The notes beneath the pieces are model-generated. The model saw nothing but the letters and a program-made list of their open reading frames with translations. It was not told where the DNA came from and made no database searches. From the NCBI GenBank assembly GCA_049115495.1, contig JAGDZV010000002.1, positions 124,001 through 188,000 of the forward strand: a stretch of 64,000 bases of DNA, in the 5' to 3' direction. Positions 1 to 8,273 of the stretch are shown in pieces. The stretch is from JACPUW01 sp049115495. Lineage in GTDB: Bacteria > Bacteroidota > Bacteroidia > CAILMK01 > JACPUW01. Every line of letters starts with the position of its first letter. Positions within the stretch are counted from its first letter, which is position 1. The position numbers and the translations under genes were made by a program.

Positions 1-819
1 TAGGCCTTTATTTAAAAGGTTGGCTCTAAAAGCGTTATAACCAATGCCATGTTCAGAAAGCCTTTTTTTGTAGTTTACTAATATTGAATCTCTTACGTCA
101 GTTCCGGTAAGGTGTATTCTTTGATTTATTGAATTAAGTAAGAGAGATTTACCTCCGGCCCCACAGCAAGCATCCCACCACAGTTCGCCATTTTTTGGGT
201 CAAGATAGTTTGCTGTTTGCTGAGATGCAAGGTCTTGAATGTAATAGCTCTTTGAAATTTCTTGAGGTAATAAATGAATTTTGGCATCTGCTTGGAGTTT
301 TATTGAATGCTCATCTATTTCTTCGAAATTGAGTTCTGCCTCTTTAAGGTAATTAATGAGCTTTTGATAATCTTTTAAAACGCGTATAAATACAGGAGAT
401 TGCTTTAAAACCTTTTGAGCAAATTTTTCTTGAACAACCCCTTGAGATAATTTAAGTGTTTCCTTAAAGAAATTGTCTGAAAAATTGAATTCTATATGAT
501 TTTTACACCAGTTGATCTTTTCGTAAGGGTTTAACTCATTCCAATTTGAAGGCGTTTTATATGCTTCAAGTAAGGGTAAAGGCGTATGGCTAGAAAGCAG
601 TAGGCCTAATTGAGCAGCTTTTTCAAATGAATAAACTTGGTTGTTATAACCAATTCTAAGATAGGAGTAAAGCACATGAGATATCTCATTTCTATCTCTT
701 TTGCCATACTTTTTATTGCGTTTGAAGTAATTCTTAAGAAAGGCGGAAAAGGGGAGTGAGAAATTAAAGGTTTTCCAAATTTCGCCGGCCTGCCAAATCC
801 GTTTATTCGGATTTATCAT
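1..819 (-). CDS. RsmB/NOP-type rRNA m5C methyltransferase, 3' end outside window
   Basis: An open frame of 273 codons reads leftward from an ATG at 817-819 to the window edge without a stop, so the C-terminal part is missing. It predicts a class I SAM-dependent RNA cytosine-5 methyltransferase. The segment WWDACCGAGGKSLLL (near residues 210-225) matches the SAM-binding motif I of RsmB/Sun/NOP2 proteins, which usually read DxCAAPGGK; here the AP is replaced by GA. The N-terminal ~190 residues are helical and NusB-like in spacing, as in RsmB. The catalytic cysteines would lie in the missing part. Its ATG overlaps the stop of the upstream lipoprotein gene in an ATGA arrangement, suggesting translational coupling. 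The family call is firm; the exact target base is not determinable. Confidence 0.8.
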   Translation of the reverse strand, partial: MINPNKRIWQAGEIWKTFNFSLPFSAFLKNYFKRNKKYGKRDRNEISHVLYSYLRIGYNNQVYSFEKAAQLGLLLSSHTPLPLLEAYKTPSNWNELNPYEKINWCKNHIEFNFSDNFFKETLKLSQGVVQEKFAQKVLKQSPVFIRVLKDYQKLINYLKEAELNFEEIDEHSIKLQADAKIHLLPQEISKSYYIQDLASQQTANYLDPKNGELWWDACCGAGGKSLLLNSINQRIHLTGTDVRDSILVNYKKRLSEHGIGYNAFRANLLNKGL

Positions 820-2081
820 TCAATTTCAATGAGTTTATGGTCTTTAAACTTAAGAACCTTTACTTGATTATTGTAGAAAAACTTACAACTATCATCTTGT
901 ACAAGGTTTATTGAGTTATATGGGAGTTCAAAAATCAATTCATTGTTGAAACGCTGAAAATTAGTGCCATAGTTATGTAAATAAAGGCAATAATAAATGC
1001 TTTCGAAGTAGCCTGCAATGGCATATTTTCCCGGTTCAGCACTATACTTTTTTCGATACTTCTTTATAAACCTTTTAAGTAAAGTATCATTATAATTAAC
1101 ATTTTGGGTGCACACAAAATGCATATTTAACCTGGCCCAGGCTTCACTATCCATACTTTGAAAATCAAGCCAAGATTCTCTTCCGATTACATTGTGGTTG
1201 TTTAAAGATCTACGCAATTCAGCAATTACGGTGGTTACAAAAGTTTCTCTATCAGAGCAAATAACAACCACTGCCGAATCAGGTAACTTATCTTTAAGGT
1301 AGTTTTTGTCAATAAAATTTTTATTGATTTTGTCTATTGTTACTTTTTCTTGTAACCAGCTTGGCAAAGAAGATTTAATTCTTTCGGCTTCGCTAACTTC
1401 ATAATCTACAGCTCTGCAAAAAATGAAAACTTCATAGGTAGAGTCGTATTTGTTTTCAATTAGGCTAGCCGTAGATCTATTTAGCTCTGCAATAGTGGGT
1501 TTTGAAAAAATGAACCGATCGGTAAAATCATTGCACTCATCAACCGTAGCTAATGGAGAAATAACGTTAGCATTATGCTCTGAAGCATATTCTCTAATTG
1601 CTTTTAGGTTATTCGGAAAAAGCGGCCCAAAGAACAAATGCACGGTATCATCAAGGTTTTTTAGCGCATTTGTAATAGTTGAAGTATCGTTTCTAGTATC
1701 AACAACGGAAACATTGCCATTAAAACCGGCTTTTGATAATGTGTCGAAGGCCAATTGAGCTCCCCACCAATAGTCTAAGGCAACTTCGGCATAAAACTTT
1801 TTTTGAGATGATAGGCTAGGGTAATCATTAAGAAAAAGCGGAAGGAAATAGGAGATATTGTATTCCTCTTTTTGATTGAGCGGGTATGCTAACGAAAGAG
1901 AATCAGGAATTTCCTCAATTACCTCATTTTCTTTCTCTTCTCCGGCCGTTTTAATTGTGTCTCTTGTTTCTTCAATTTGTTCAACTACAGTTGTTTTTTG
2001 GGCCCCGCTACATCCAAATAGAAAGCTGAGCGCAACAACCAATAGCGCTTTAGAAAAAGAGACATCAATATTACGAAGCAT
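816..2081 (-). CDS. PBP1-like periplasmic-binding lipoprotein next to guaA
   Basis: The product begins with a lipoprotein signal (SFLFGC lipobox), so it should be anchored in the envelope. After a ~45-residue charged linker comes a ~370-residue domain with the layout of type I periplasmic binding proteins (Leu/Ile/Val-binding fold): an early dinucleotide-like VVDTRNDTS segment and a mid-domain FGPLFPNN segment. Family members beside guaA in other Bacteroidota often carry LysM repeats; I see none here. No ABC permease or ATPase genes are nearby, so a transport role is unsupported, and a peptidoglycan-sensing or structural role is equally possible. An upstream ATG at 2123 exists, but the ATG at 2081 puts the signal peptide at the N-terminus and is preferred. 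It lies 69 bp downstream of guaA, same strand. Confidence 0.7.
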   Translation of the reverse strand: MLRNIDVSFSKALLVVALSFLFGCSGAQKTTVVEQIEETRDTIKTAGEEKENEVIEEIPDSLSLAYPLNQKEEYNISYFLPLFLNDYPSLSSQKKFYAEVALDYWWGAQLAFDTLSKAGFNGNVSVVDTRNDTSTITNALKNLDDTVHLFFGPLFPNNLKAIREYASEHNANVISPLATVDECNDFTDRFIFSKPTIAELNRSTASLIENKYDSTYEVFIFCRAVDYEVSEAERIKSSLPSWLQEKVTIDKINKNFIDKNYLKDKLPDSAVVVICSDRETFVTTVIAELRRSLNNHNVIGRESWLDFQSMDSEAWARLNMHFVCTQNVNYNDTLLKRFIKKYRKKYSAEPGKYAIAGYFESIYYCLYLHNYGTNFQRFNNELIFELPYNSINLVQDDSCKFFYNNQVKVLKFKDHKLIEIE

Positions 2082-2149
2082 ACGAACCTTGGCTTTTGTC
2101 AAAGCAAAGATAAAGGGTCGCAAAGCAAAGGGTAAACAAGTTTAGGAGT

Positions 2150-3682
2150 TTATTCCCATTCAATAGTTGCGGGTGGCTTAGAGCTAATGTCATAAACAAC
2201 CCTATTTATACCGCTTACCTTGTTAATAATGTCATTAGATATTTTTGCCAAAAGCTCATAAGGAAAGTGTACCCAATCCGCTGTCATGCCATCTACAGAA
2301 GTAACAGCACGTAGTGAAACAACCTTTTCATATGTACGCTCATCGCCCATTACACCTACTGAATGAACAGGCAAAAGAATTGTACCTGCTTGCCACGTTT
2401 TATCGTACCAACCAGATTTTTTAAGATGATCAATATAAATTTTATCAGCTTCTTGAAGAATGCGAACGTTTTCAGCATTTACATCTCCAAGAATTCTAAT
2501 GGCTAAACCGGGGCCAGGAAAAGGATGACGACCAAGAATGTTTGGATCAATCTTTAGTTCAGCTCCCACTCTTCGCACTTCATCTTTAAAAAGCGTTCTT
2601 AGTGGCTCTACCACCTTTAGGTGCATTTTTTCTGGCAAGCCTCCTACATTGTGATGAGACTTAATTGTGGCTGAAGGGCCTTTTACACTTACAGATTCGA
2701 TTACATCAGGATAAATTGTTCCCTGACCCAACCATTTTGCACCTTTAATTTTCTCAGCTTCTCTTTGAAAAACGTCTATAAATACTTTTCCTATGGCTTT
2801 TCTCTTGGCTTCGGGCTCTGATATGTTTGCCAATGCATTTAAGAATTCTTCTTTTGCATCTACACCAATAATATTTAGCCCCATGTGCTTGTAAGAATCC
2901 AGTACTTCAGTGTACTCGTTTTTTCTTAATAAGCCATTATCTACAAAAATGCAGGTGAGCTGATCTCCAATTGCTTTATGTATTAACTCCGCTGCAACGG
3001 TAGAATCTACACCGCCAGAAAGGCCCATAATTACCTTATCGTTACCTATTTGATCTTTTAATGCATCAACGGTTTCTTCGATAAAGTGAGCCGGAGTCCA
3101 ATCTTTCTGAAAATCACATATGTTCAGAAAATTGTTGAGTAAAGCTTTGCCTTCAGTGCTATGATGAACTTCAGGGTGAAACTGAATTCCCCAAATATTC
3201 TTATTGTTAACCTGATAAGCAGCTACTTTAACATCTTCGGTACTCGCAATCTTGCTAAAATCATCAGGTAGGTTTAGAATGGTATCTCCATGAGACATCC
3301 ATACTTGAGAATTTAGAGACAAGCCGTTGAGTAAAGGGTTATCATCTTTAGAAACTACATGAGCTCTACCGTATTCTCTAATCTCACTTGGTGCAATTTT
3401 GCCGCCATTAATATGCGCTAAAAGTTGCGCGCCGTAACAAATTCCTAATAAAGGAACATTATGCTGCAAAATTCCTTCTGTAAGATAAGGTGCATCTTTT
3501 TCTAGAACAGAAGAAGGCCCACCTGAAAGAATTATACCTTTTACAGAGCTATCTAGCTCAGGTAAATGATTGTACGGATGAATTTCAGAGTAAACGTTTA
3601 GCTCTCTAACTTTACGTGCAATAAGTTGTGTGTATTGCGATCCGTAGTCAACTATTACTAATTTCTCGTCCAATGCTGACAA
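2150..3682 (-). CDS. guaA: GMP synthase (glutamine-hydrolysing)
   Basis: Makes GMP from XMP, ATP and glutamine in the cytoplasm. The 510-aa protein has the complete two-part architecture. The N-terminal class I glutamine amidotransferase carries the nucleophile in GICYGAQ (Cys82) and the His/Glu of the FHPE motif. The ATP-pyrophosphatase domain has the P-loop GLSGGVDS, followed by a C-terminal dimerisation domain ending PPATIEWE, the usual GuaA terminus. Length is typical. The start is TTG (3680-3682): no in-frame ATG precedes the conserved VDYGSQ segment. Identification is secure. Confidence 0.98.
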   Translation of the reverse strand: MSALDEKLVIVDYGSQYTQLIARKVRELNVYSEIHPYNHLPELDSSVKGIILSGGPSSVLEKDAPYLTEGILQHNVPLLGICYGAQLLAHINGGKIAPSEIREYGRAHVVSKDDNPLLNGLSLNSQVWMSHGDTILNLPDDFSKIASTEDVKVAAYQVNNKNIWGIQFHPEVHHSTEGKALLNNFLNICDFQKDWTPAHFIEETVDALKDQIGNDKVIMGLSGGVDSTVAAELIHKAIGDQLTCIFVDNGLLRKNEYTEVLDSYKHMGLNIIGVDAKEEFLNALANISEPEAKRKAIGKVFIDVFQREAEKIKGAKWLGQGTIYPDVIESVSVKGPSATIKSHHNVGGLPEKMHLKVVEPLRTLFKDEVRRVGAELKIDPNILGRHPFPGPGLAIRILGDVNAENVRILQEADKIYIDHLKKSGWYDKTWQAGTILLPVHSVGVMGDERTYEKVVSLRAVTSVDGMTADWVHFPYELLAKISNDIINKVSGINRVVYDISSKPPATIEWE

Positions 3683-3747
3683 ATTGAGAAGTGAGTGCTG
3701 TTTTTCGCCTAATTTTTAAGAATATTCAGTGTGAAAAAGAGAGCGCT

Positions 3748-3966
3748 TTATTTTCTCTTCTTTTTCTTTTCATCTACGAATTTTCCATTCTTTACTTCGC
3801 CAAGAATGATAACTTCTTTTGTTTTGGAATATTCTTGCGCCGCTTGATCCATTTCTTCTTTGGTTTCTCTCATAAGTTTGATACCAGATGCGGCTCCAGG
3901 ATTACGTACTTCCAAGTAAAACCCATTCTTAAGGGTTTTGGGCTTGGTGGGTGGTCTACCAGCGAT
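3748..3966 (-). CDS. Small conserved-looking 72-aa protein with apparent ATC start
   Basis: A 72-codon frame ends with TAA at 3748-3750. It encodes a Lys-rich protein (AGRPPTKPKTLKNGFY..., then VRNPGAASGIK and a KKKKRK tail) that looks like a genuine coding sequence: mixed polarity, an alternating beta-strand pattern and a basic C-terminus. The frame is closed by TAA at 3979-3981. Between that stop and the body there is no ATG, GTG or TTG; the first in-frame TTG is 20+ codons in and the first ATG later still. The codon just before AGRPP is ATC, which would give an M-A-G-R-P start. The gene lies between an RRM protein gene and guaA on the same strand, with a -7-like box (TACTTTCG) at 3991-3998. 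Function unknown. Confidence 0.6.
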   Translation of the reverse strand: MAGRPPTKPKTLKNGFYLEVRNPGAASGIKLMRETKEEMDQAAQEYSKTKEVIILGEVKNGKFVDEKKKKRK

Positions 3967-3990
3967 AACTAAAAATTTTTAATTGGAGCG

Positions 3991-3998
3991 CGAAAGTA
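3991..3998 (-). promoter_or_regulatory. -7 promoter element (TACTTTCG) for the 72-aa gene and possibly guaA
   Basis: On the minus strand the sequence reads TACTTTCG, one base from the Bacteroidota -7 consensus TAnnTTTG. It lies about 25 bp upstream of the apparent start at 3966 and downstream of the RRM-gene terminator. The same variant occurs at two other promoters in this window. No well-spaced -33 TTTG is visible, so confidence is moderate. Confidence 0.4.
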
Positions 3999-4035
3999 TA
4001 TTAATTTAAATAAAATACCTAAGAAACAAGGGTTT

Positions 4036-4067
4036 AAATAAAAACACCCCGCTAAAAAGCGGGGTGT
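4036..4067 (-). terminator. Rho-independent terminator of the RRM protein gene
   Basis: A perfect 9-bp GC-rich stem (ACACCCCGC at 4044-4052 pairing with GCGGGGTGT at 4059-4067) encloses a 6-nt loop. Read on the minus strand it is followed by a T-rich run. It lies about 20 bp after the stop codon of the RRM gene and separates it from the guaA unit. Confidence 0.9.
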
Positions 4068-4089
4068 CGCAGAACTAAATTTTCAAATT

Positions 4090-4413
4090 TTAGTAAGACC
4101 TTCTTCGGTCGTAACCTCCTTCGTTTCTTCTGCCGTAGTTGTTGTCTCTACGACCACCACCGCCTCCGCGGTTGTCGTCACGAGCTTCTTTTACTACAAT
4201 TGTTCTACCATCAAGATCACTTTCGTTAAGTTCGTTGATAGCGTTCATTGCTGCTTCGTCATCTGGCATTTCTACGAAACCGAAACCTTTAGATTTTCCA
4301 GTGTCGCGATCCATGATAACTCTGGCTGAAGATACTTCGCCAAATGGTTCAAATGCTTGTTGCAGACCATCGTTAGTGGTCGAATAGCTCAAGCGGGCTA
4401 CAAAAAGATTCAT
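4090..4413 (-). CDS. RRM-type glycine-rich RNA-binding protein
   Basis: A 107-aa cytoplasmic protein with a single RNA recognition motif (residues ~1-78). RNP2 is LFVARL and RNP1 is KGFGFVEM, both with the aromatic residues that stack on RNA. A short Arg/Gly/Tyr-rich tail follows. This is the small bacterial RRM class common in Bacteroidota and cyanobacteria, generally thought to act on mRNA, sometimes in cold response; the target is unknown here. The ATG at 4413 is preferred over a TTG one codon upstream. The promoter at 4519-4526 implies a 5' leader of roughly 100 nt, and a strong terminator follows, so the gene is monocistronic. Confidence 0.93.
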   Translation of the reverse strand: MNLFVARLSYSTTNDGLQQAFEPFGEVSSARVIMDRDTGKSKGFGFVEMPDDEAAMNAINELNESDLDGRTIVVKEARDDNRGGGGGRRDNNYGRRNEGGYDRRRSY

Positions 4414-4518
4414 CAAAAAAATAATTAAATAAAAAAATACGTGTTAGGCAATCAATCTTAATTCAGAACTATCTCTTTTGCTAAGTCCTTTATTTTAAAT
4501 AAATTGCGTTAACGGCGG

Positions 4519-4526
4519 CGAAAGTA
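4519..4526 (-). promoter_or_regulatory. Promoter (-7 TACTTTCG) of the RRM protein gene
   Basis: The minus strand reads TACTTTCG, with a TTG at 4545-4547 (spacing 18) that could serve as the -33 element. It leaves a leader of about 100 nt before the RRM gene start. Confidence 0.5.
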
Positions 4527-4557
4527 CGTGCTTTTAATATGCCGCAATCAAATTTCT

Positions 4558-7203
4558 TTAATTATTTACTCTTTCTAACTTCTCTTTTAGACTGGTAATC
4601 TTTTCAATTGTATCAGCCTGCTTCTTCTTTTCAATAGTTACAACCTGCTCTGGTGCATTATTTACAAATCGCTCGTTTGAGAGTTTTTTCTCTATTCCTT
4701 TTAAGAAACCTTCCAGTCTTTTTATTTCTGATTTGGTTTCTTCCACTTCTTCAGCTGACATTTTGGTATCAGAACCCATATTAAATATCTCAGAAGTGCC
4801 GCTTAAAAAAGACTGTTTTCCTTCAGGCTTATTATCGGTGATTTCAGAAATCGAAATACCCGCCGACGCCTTTATTAAATGGTTGAAGTCATTAAAAAAT
4901 GCAGTTTCAGAAGATATTATTTGACAGTCTAGTTCTGATCCAAGACTCATTTTTTGCGAGACTTTGTAATTTCTTGCATCGGATATTAGGGCATCTAGAA
5001 GTTTATATTCTTTAAGATGGCTTGAATTGAAACTTTCTGTTTTTGGATATTCTTCAACACAAATACTTTGGCCATCTTTTCTTTCTTTGAGCATATGATA
5101 AAGCTCTTCTGTAACAAATGGCATTAGTGGATGCAGAAGTTTTAGGCAAGTTTCGAAGTAATCAAGCGTTCTTTCGTAAGCAGCTCTATCAATTACAGTA
5201 TCTTTTCTTGGTTTAACCCATTCCAGGTAGTTTGAGCAGAAATCAGTCCAAATGAGTCTATACACCGATTGGAGTACCTCAGACAGTTTGAACTTCTCAT
5301 AGGCCGTTTCAATTTCTTTTAGACTCTGAGTAAGCTTTGATTCAAAAAGCTTTGCAGCCTGTTGGTTTTTTGCAATTGTTGCATCATCGGCATCATCAAC
5401 AATTTTGTCAAAGCCAATCCAAGATTTTGTGAGATTATGGGCGTTCCATATTTTGTTAATGAAGGCGCTTCCCTGGTCACACAATTTTTCGCTAAACAAA
5501 AGATCGTTGCCAGCAGGTGAAGATATCATAATACCAAAGCGAACACTATCAGCTCCATAGTGATCAATTAGCTTAAGCAAATCAGGTGAATTGCCTAGTT
5601 GCTTAGACATTTTTCTACCCTGATCATCTCTCACAATCCCGGTAAAGTATACATGCTTAAATGGTTTAGTTTCTCTAAACGCTTTGCCTGCCATTATCAT
5701 TCGGGCTACCCAAAAGAATATAATATCGGGTCCGGTTACCAATACATCTGTAGGATAGTAGTAGTTTATTTCTTCGTTATCTGGATTTGCAATTCCGTCA
5801 AAAACTGAAATTGGCCAAAGCCAAGACGAAAACCAAGTGTCTAATACGTCTGGGTCTTGCTCCAATTGGTCAAGAGTAACTTTCGCATCTATTTTTTGAG
5901 CCTTTAAAAGGGCGTCTTTTTCATTTTTGGCAACTACAAATTCACCATTTGGTAAATACCATGCCGGAATTCTGTGTCCCCACCATAGTTGACGAGAAAT
6001 ACACCAATCCTTTATATTTTCCATCCAATGGCGGTAGGTGTTTTTAAATTTGGCCGGATGAAATTGCACCTCATCGTCCATTACCATGTCAAGGGCAGGT
6101 TTTGCTAAGTTTTCCATATTGCAAAACCACTGTAACGAAAGTTTAGGCTCAATAACAGCACCAGTTCTTTCTGATGTTCCTACGTTGTGCGTTAAATCTT
6201 CAATTTTTACAATTATTCCCTTTTCTTTAAGCAGATCGGCTACTTTCTTTCTGGCAATTTCACGGTCTTCGCCTATAAAAACTTGAGCTTTTGCATTTAA
6301 AGTGCCGTCATCATTTAAAATGTCAATAATTGGTAAATTATGCTTGTGGCCAATTTCATGATCATTGAGATCATGGGCAGGCGTAATTTTTAAGCAACCT
6401 GTACCAAATTCAATATCAACATACTCATCTTCTATAATTGGCACTTCACGCTCAACTATTGGGATTATGACTTTTTTGCCTTTTAAGTGTGTAAACCTCT
6501 CATCGTTAGGATTTATACATACGGCAGTATCGGCCATTATAGTTTCAGGCCTTGTTGTGGCAATGGTTAGCCTTTCATTTTCGCTACCTGCAACTTTGTA
6601 GTTAACATAGTACAGTTTATCAGTACGCTCAACAAAGTTTACTTCTTCGTCACTTAAAGCAGTTTTTGCAGAAGGATCCCAGTTGATCATTCGGGTTCCA
6701 CGGTATATTAGCCCTTTTTCATATAACGCGTTAAAAGTTTCAATTACCGCGTCATACCTTATGTCATCCATGGTAAAAGCGGTGCGATCCCAATCGCAAG
6801 AAGCACCAAGCTTTTTTAGTTGCTCTAGTATTATTCCACCGTATTTTTCTTTCCAGTCATGTGCATGCTCAAGAAATTTATCGCGTCCAATTTCAAATTT
6901 ATTAAGTCCTTGCTCTTTTAGAAGGTTAACCACCTTTGCCTCGGTGGCGATACTAGCATGATCGGTGCCCGGAACCCAACACGCATTAAAACCTTTCATA
7001 CGAGCGCGTCTAATTAAAATGTCTTGTATGGTGTTATTAAGGGTATGGCCCATATGCAATACTCCGGTAACATTGGGCGGCGGAATTACAATGACAAAAG
7101 GCGGACGATTATCGGGTTTTGAAGAAAATAAATCATTCTTTAACCAGTAATTATACCACTCTGATTCTCTTTCAACAGGGTTGTATGCCTTTGGGGTTGT
7201 CAT
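4558..7203 (-). CDS. valS: Valyl-tRNA synthetase
   Basis: Charges tRNA-Val in the cytoplasm. The 881-aa protein has the class Ia signatures: PPPNVTGVLHMGH (the HIGH motif) near residue 50, an inserted CP1 editing domain with TTRPET, the WCISRQLWWGHRIPAW segment, and KMSKQLGNSPD as the KMSKS loop. The C-terminal coiled-coil arm contains the usual ERL/EKKLSNERFVNNAP segment. A longer frame begins at 7257, but the promoter box TATATTTG at 7224-7231 lies inside that extension, so the ATG at 7203 is the likely start. Confidence 0.97.
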   Translation of the reverse strand: MTTPKAYNPVERESEWYNYWLKNDLFSSKPDNRPPFVIVIPPPNVTGVLHMGHTLNNTIQDILIRRARMKGFNACWVPGTDHASIATEAKVVNLLKEQGLNKFEIGRDKFLEHAHDWKEKYGGIILEQLKKLGASCDWDRTAFTMDDIRYDAVIETFNALYEKGLIYRGTRMINWDPSAKTALSDEEVNFVERTDKLYYVNYKVAGSENERLTIATTRPETIMADTAVCINPNDERFTHLKGKKVIIPIVEREVPIIEDEYVDIEFGTGCLKITPAHDLNDHEIGHKHNLPIIDILNDDGTLNAKAQVFIGEDREIARKKVADLLKEKGIIVKIEDLTHNVGTSERTGAVIEPKLSLQWFCNMENLAKPALDMVMDDEVQFHPAKFKNTYRHWMENIKDWCISRQLWWGHRIPAWYLPNGEFVVAKNEKDALLKAQKIDAKVTLDQLEQDPDVLDTWFSSWLWPISVFDGIANPDNEEINYYYPTDVLVTGPDIIFFWVARMIMAGKAFRETKPFKHVYFTGIVRDDQGRKMSKQLGNSPDLLKLIDHYGADSVRFGIMISSPAGNDLLFSEKLCDQGSAFINKIWNAHNLTKSWIGFDKIVDDADDATIAKNQQAAKLFESKLTQSLKEIETAYEKFKLSEVLQSVYRLIWTDFCSNYLEWVKPRKDTVIDRAAYERTLDYFETCLKLLHPLMPFVTEELYHMLKERKDGQSICVEEYPKTESFNSSHLKEYKLLDALISDARNYKVSQKMSLGSELDCQIISSETAFFNDFNHLIKASAGISISEITDNKPEGKQSFLSGTSEIFNMGSDTKMSAEEVEETKSEIKRLEGFLKGIEKKLSNERFVNNAPEQVVTIEKKKQADTIEKITSLKEKLERVNN

Positions 7204-7223
7204 TGCTATTATAAAATTTGGCG

Positions 7224-7231
7224 CAAATATA
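7224..7231 (-). promoter_or_regulatory. -7 promoter element (TATATTTG) of valS
   Basis: An exact TAnnTTTG match on the minus strand, 20 bp upstream of the valS ATG at 7203. It also argues against the upstream in-frame start at 7257. A TTG at 7255-7257 could be the -33 element, but its spacing of 23 is long. Confidence 0.55.
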
Positions 7232-7311
7232 AATTGGGCACTACCCAATATATCCAATCAATATTCGTAATTGCTTAATTCACCATATTTGCGACTACCT
7301 AAACTAAATAA

Positions 7312-8127
7312 TTGCCAAGAAAATTTAGCACCGCTAAGCGGATAGGTCTCTTTTTTAGGGGACTTACTTCAGCCTTTAGATCTGAACCAGAATTTATAAT
7401 TGCCGGTGTTCAAAAAGGGGGCACCACATCCTTGTTTGCATATTTAGATCAACATCCGAGCCTTAAGCTTTCTAGGCCAAAAGAAGTTCATTTTTTTGAT
7501 GATAGGTATGAGAAAGGTATGGCGTATTACCGAAGGTTTTTTCCGCTAAAAATTTTTGGTAAGCGAACAGGAGAGGCGTCTCCATTCTATATTTTTCATC
7601 CTCATGTTGCAAAAAGGATTAAAAGAGAATTGCCCAATTGCAAGATAATCATCGTTCTTAGGAATCCGATATTAAGAGCCTACAGCCATTATCAAATGGA
7701 GTGTAGGCAAGGGAATGAAAACTTGAAAACTTTTGAAGAAGCGATTGATGCTGAGCATGGGAGACTGAAGGGTGAATTGGACAAAATATTGGCAGATGAA
7801 AATTACTTTTCAGTGCCATATAGAAGTTTCTCTTACGCTTCTAGGGGTATGTATGCTCCCCAGGTAAAACAATGGATTGATATATTTGGGAAATCTCAAA
7901 TACACTTTATAAAAAGTGAAAATCTGTTGGCTAAACCTGAAGAAGAGCTTAAAAAGGTTTATACGTTTCTAGAACTTAAGCAAGTTTTACCTTTAAGCTT
8001 GAGCAAAAAGCATGTGCACAATTATCCTGAAATCAACAAAGAAACTTTAGAAAAGCTAAAGGTGAAGTTTGAAAATGACCAAAAAGAACTTACCAAGCTT
8101 ATTGGTGGTGATTTCAGTTGGTTTTAA
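7312..8127 (+). CDS. PAPS-dependent sulfotransferase
   Basis: A 271-aa protein of the heparan-sulfate N-sulfotransferase-like family, moving sulfate from PAPS to a hydroxyl or amine. The 5'-phosphosulfate loop is GVQKGGTTSLFAYL near residue 32 and the 3'-phosphate motif is IVLRNPILRAYSHY near residue 105. The KEVHFF segment is also typical. There is no signal peptide or membrane segment, so it is probably cytoplasmic. The start is TTG at 7312; an in-frame TAA is immediately upstream and no ATG precedes the PSB loop. No glycan or capsule genes adjoin it. The neighbour is an aminolipid acyltransferase, so a lipid acceptor such as a sulfonolipid precursor is a speculative possibility. Confidence 0.85.
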   Translation: MPRKFSTAKRIGLFFRGLTSAFRSEPEFIIAGVQKGGTTSLFAYLDQHPSLKLSRPKEVHFFDDRYEKGMAYYRRFFPLKIFGKRTGEASPFYIFHPHVAKRIKRELPNCKIIIVLRNPILRAYSHYQMECRQGNENLKTFEEAIDAEHGRLKGELDKILADENYFSVPYRSFSYASRGMYAPQVKQWIDIFGKSQIHFIKSENLLAKPEEELKKVYTFLELKQVLPLSLSKKHVHNYPEINKETLEKLKVKFENDQKELTKLIGGDFSWF

Positions 8128-8249
8128 AGGAATGCGGTTTTAAAAAGCTAAATGTCTTCAAATAACCTTTGACTTATAAACTAAATAGACCATTAGATTA
8201 TTTTGACAATGCGTACCTTTTAAATTCTTAAGATTGCTTTGCTATTGAA

Positions 8250-8257
8250 TAACTTTG
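8250..8257 (+). promoter_or_regulatory. -7 promoter element (TAACTTTG) of the olsF-like gene
   Basis: An exact TAnnTTTG match 16 bp before the ATG at 8274. I could not pick a convincingly spaced -33 element. Confidence 0.4.
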
Positions 8258-8273
8258 CTTTTTAAACCATTGG

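Noticed and set aside
3691..3972. 93-codon plus-strand frame rich in Phe
   Set aside because: It is the antisense shadow of the 72-aa minus-strand gene; its composition (poly-Phe/Leu) is typical of the reverse of Lys/Glu-rich coding DNA.
7204..7257. N-terminal extension of valS
   Set aside because: The extension contains the -7 promoter box TATATTTG and has no match to the usual ValRS start; the ATG at 7203 is preferred.
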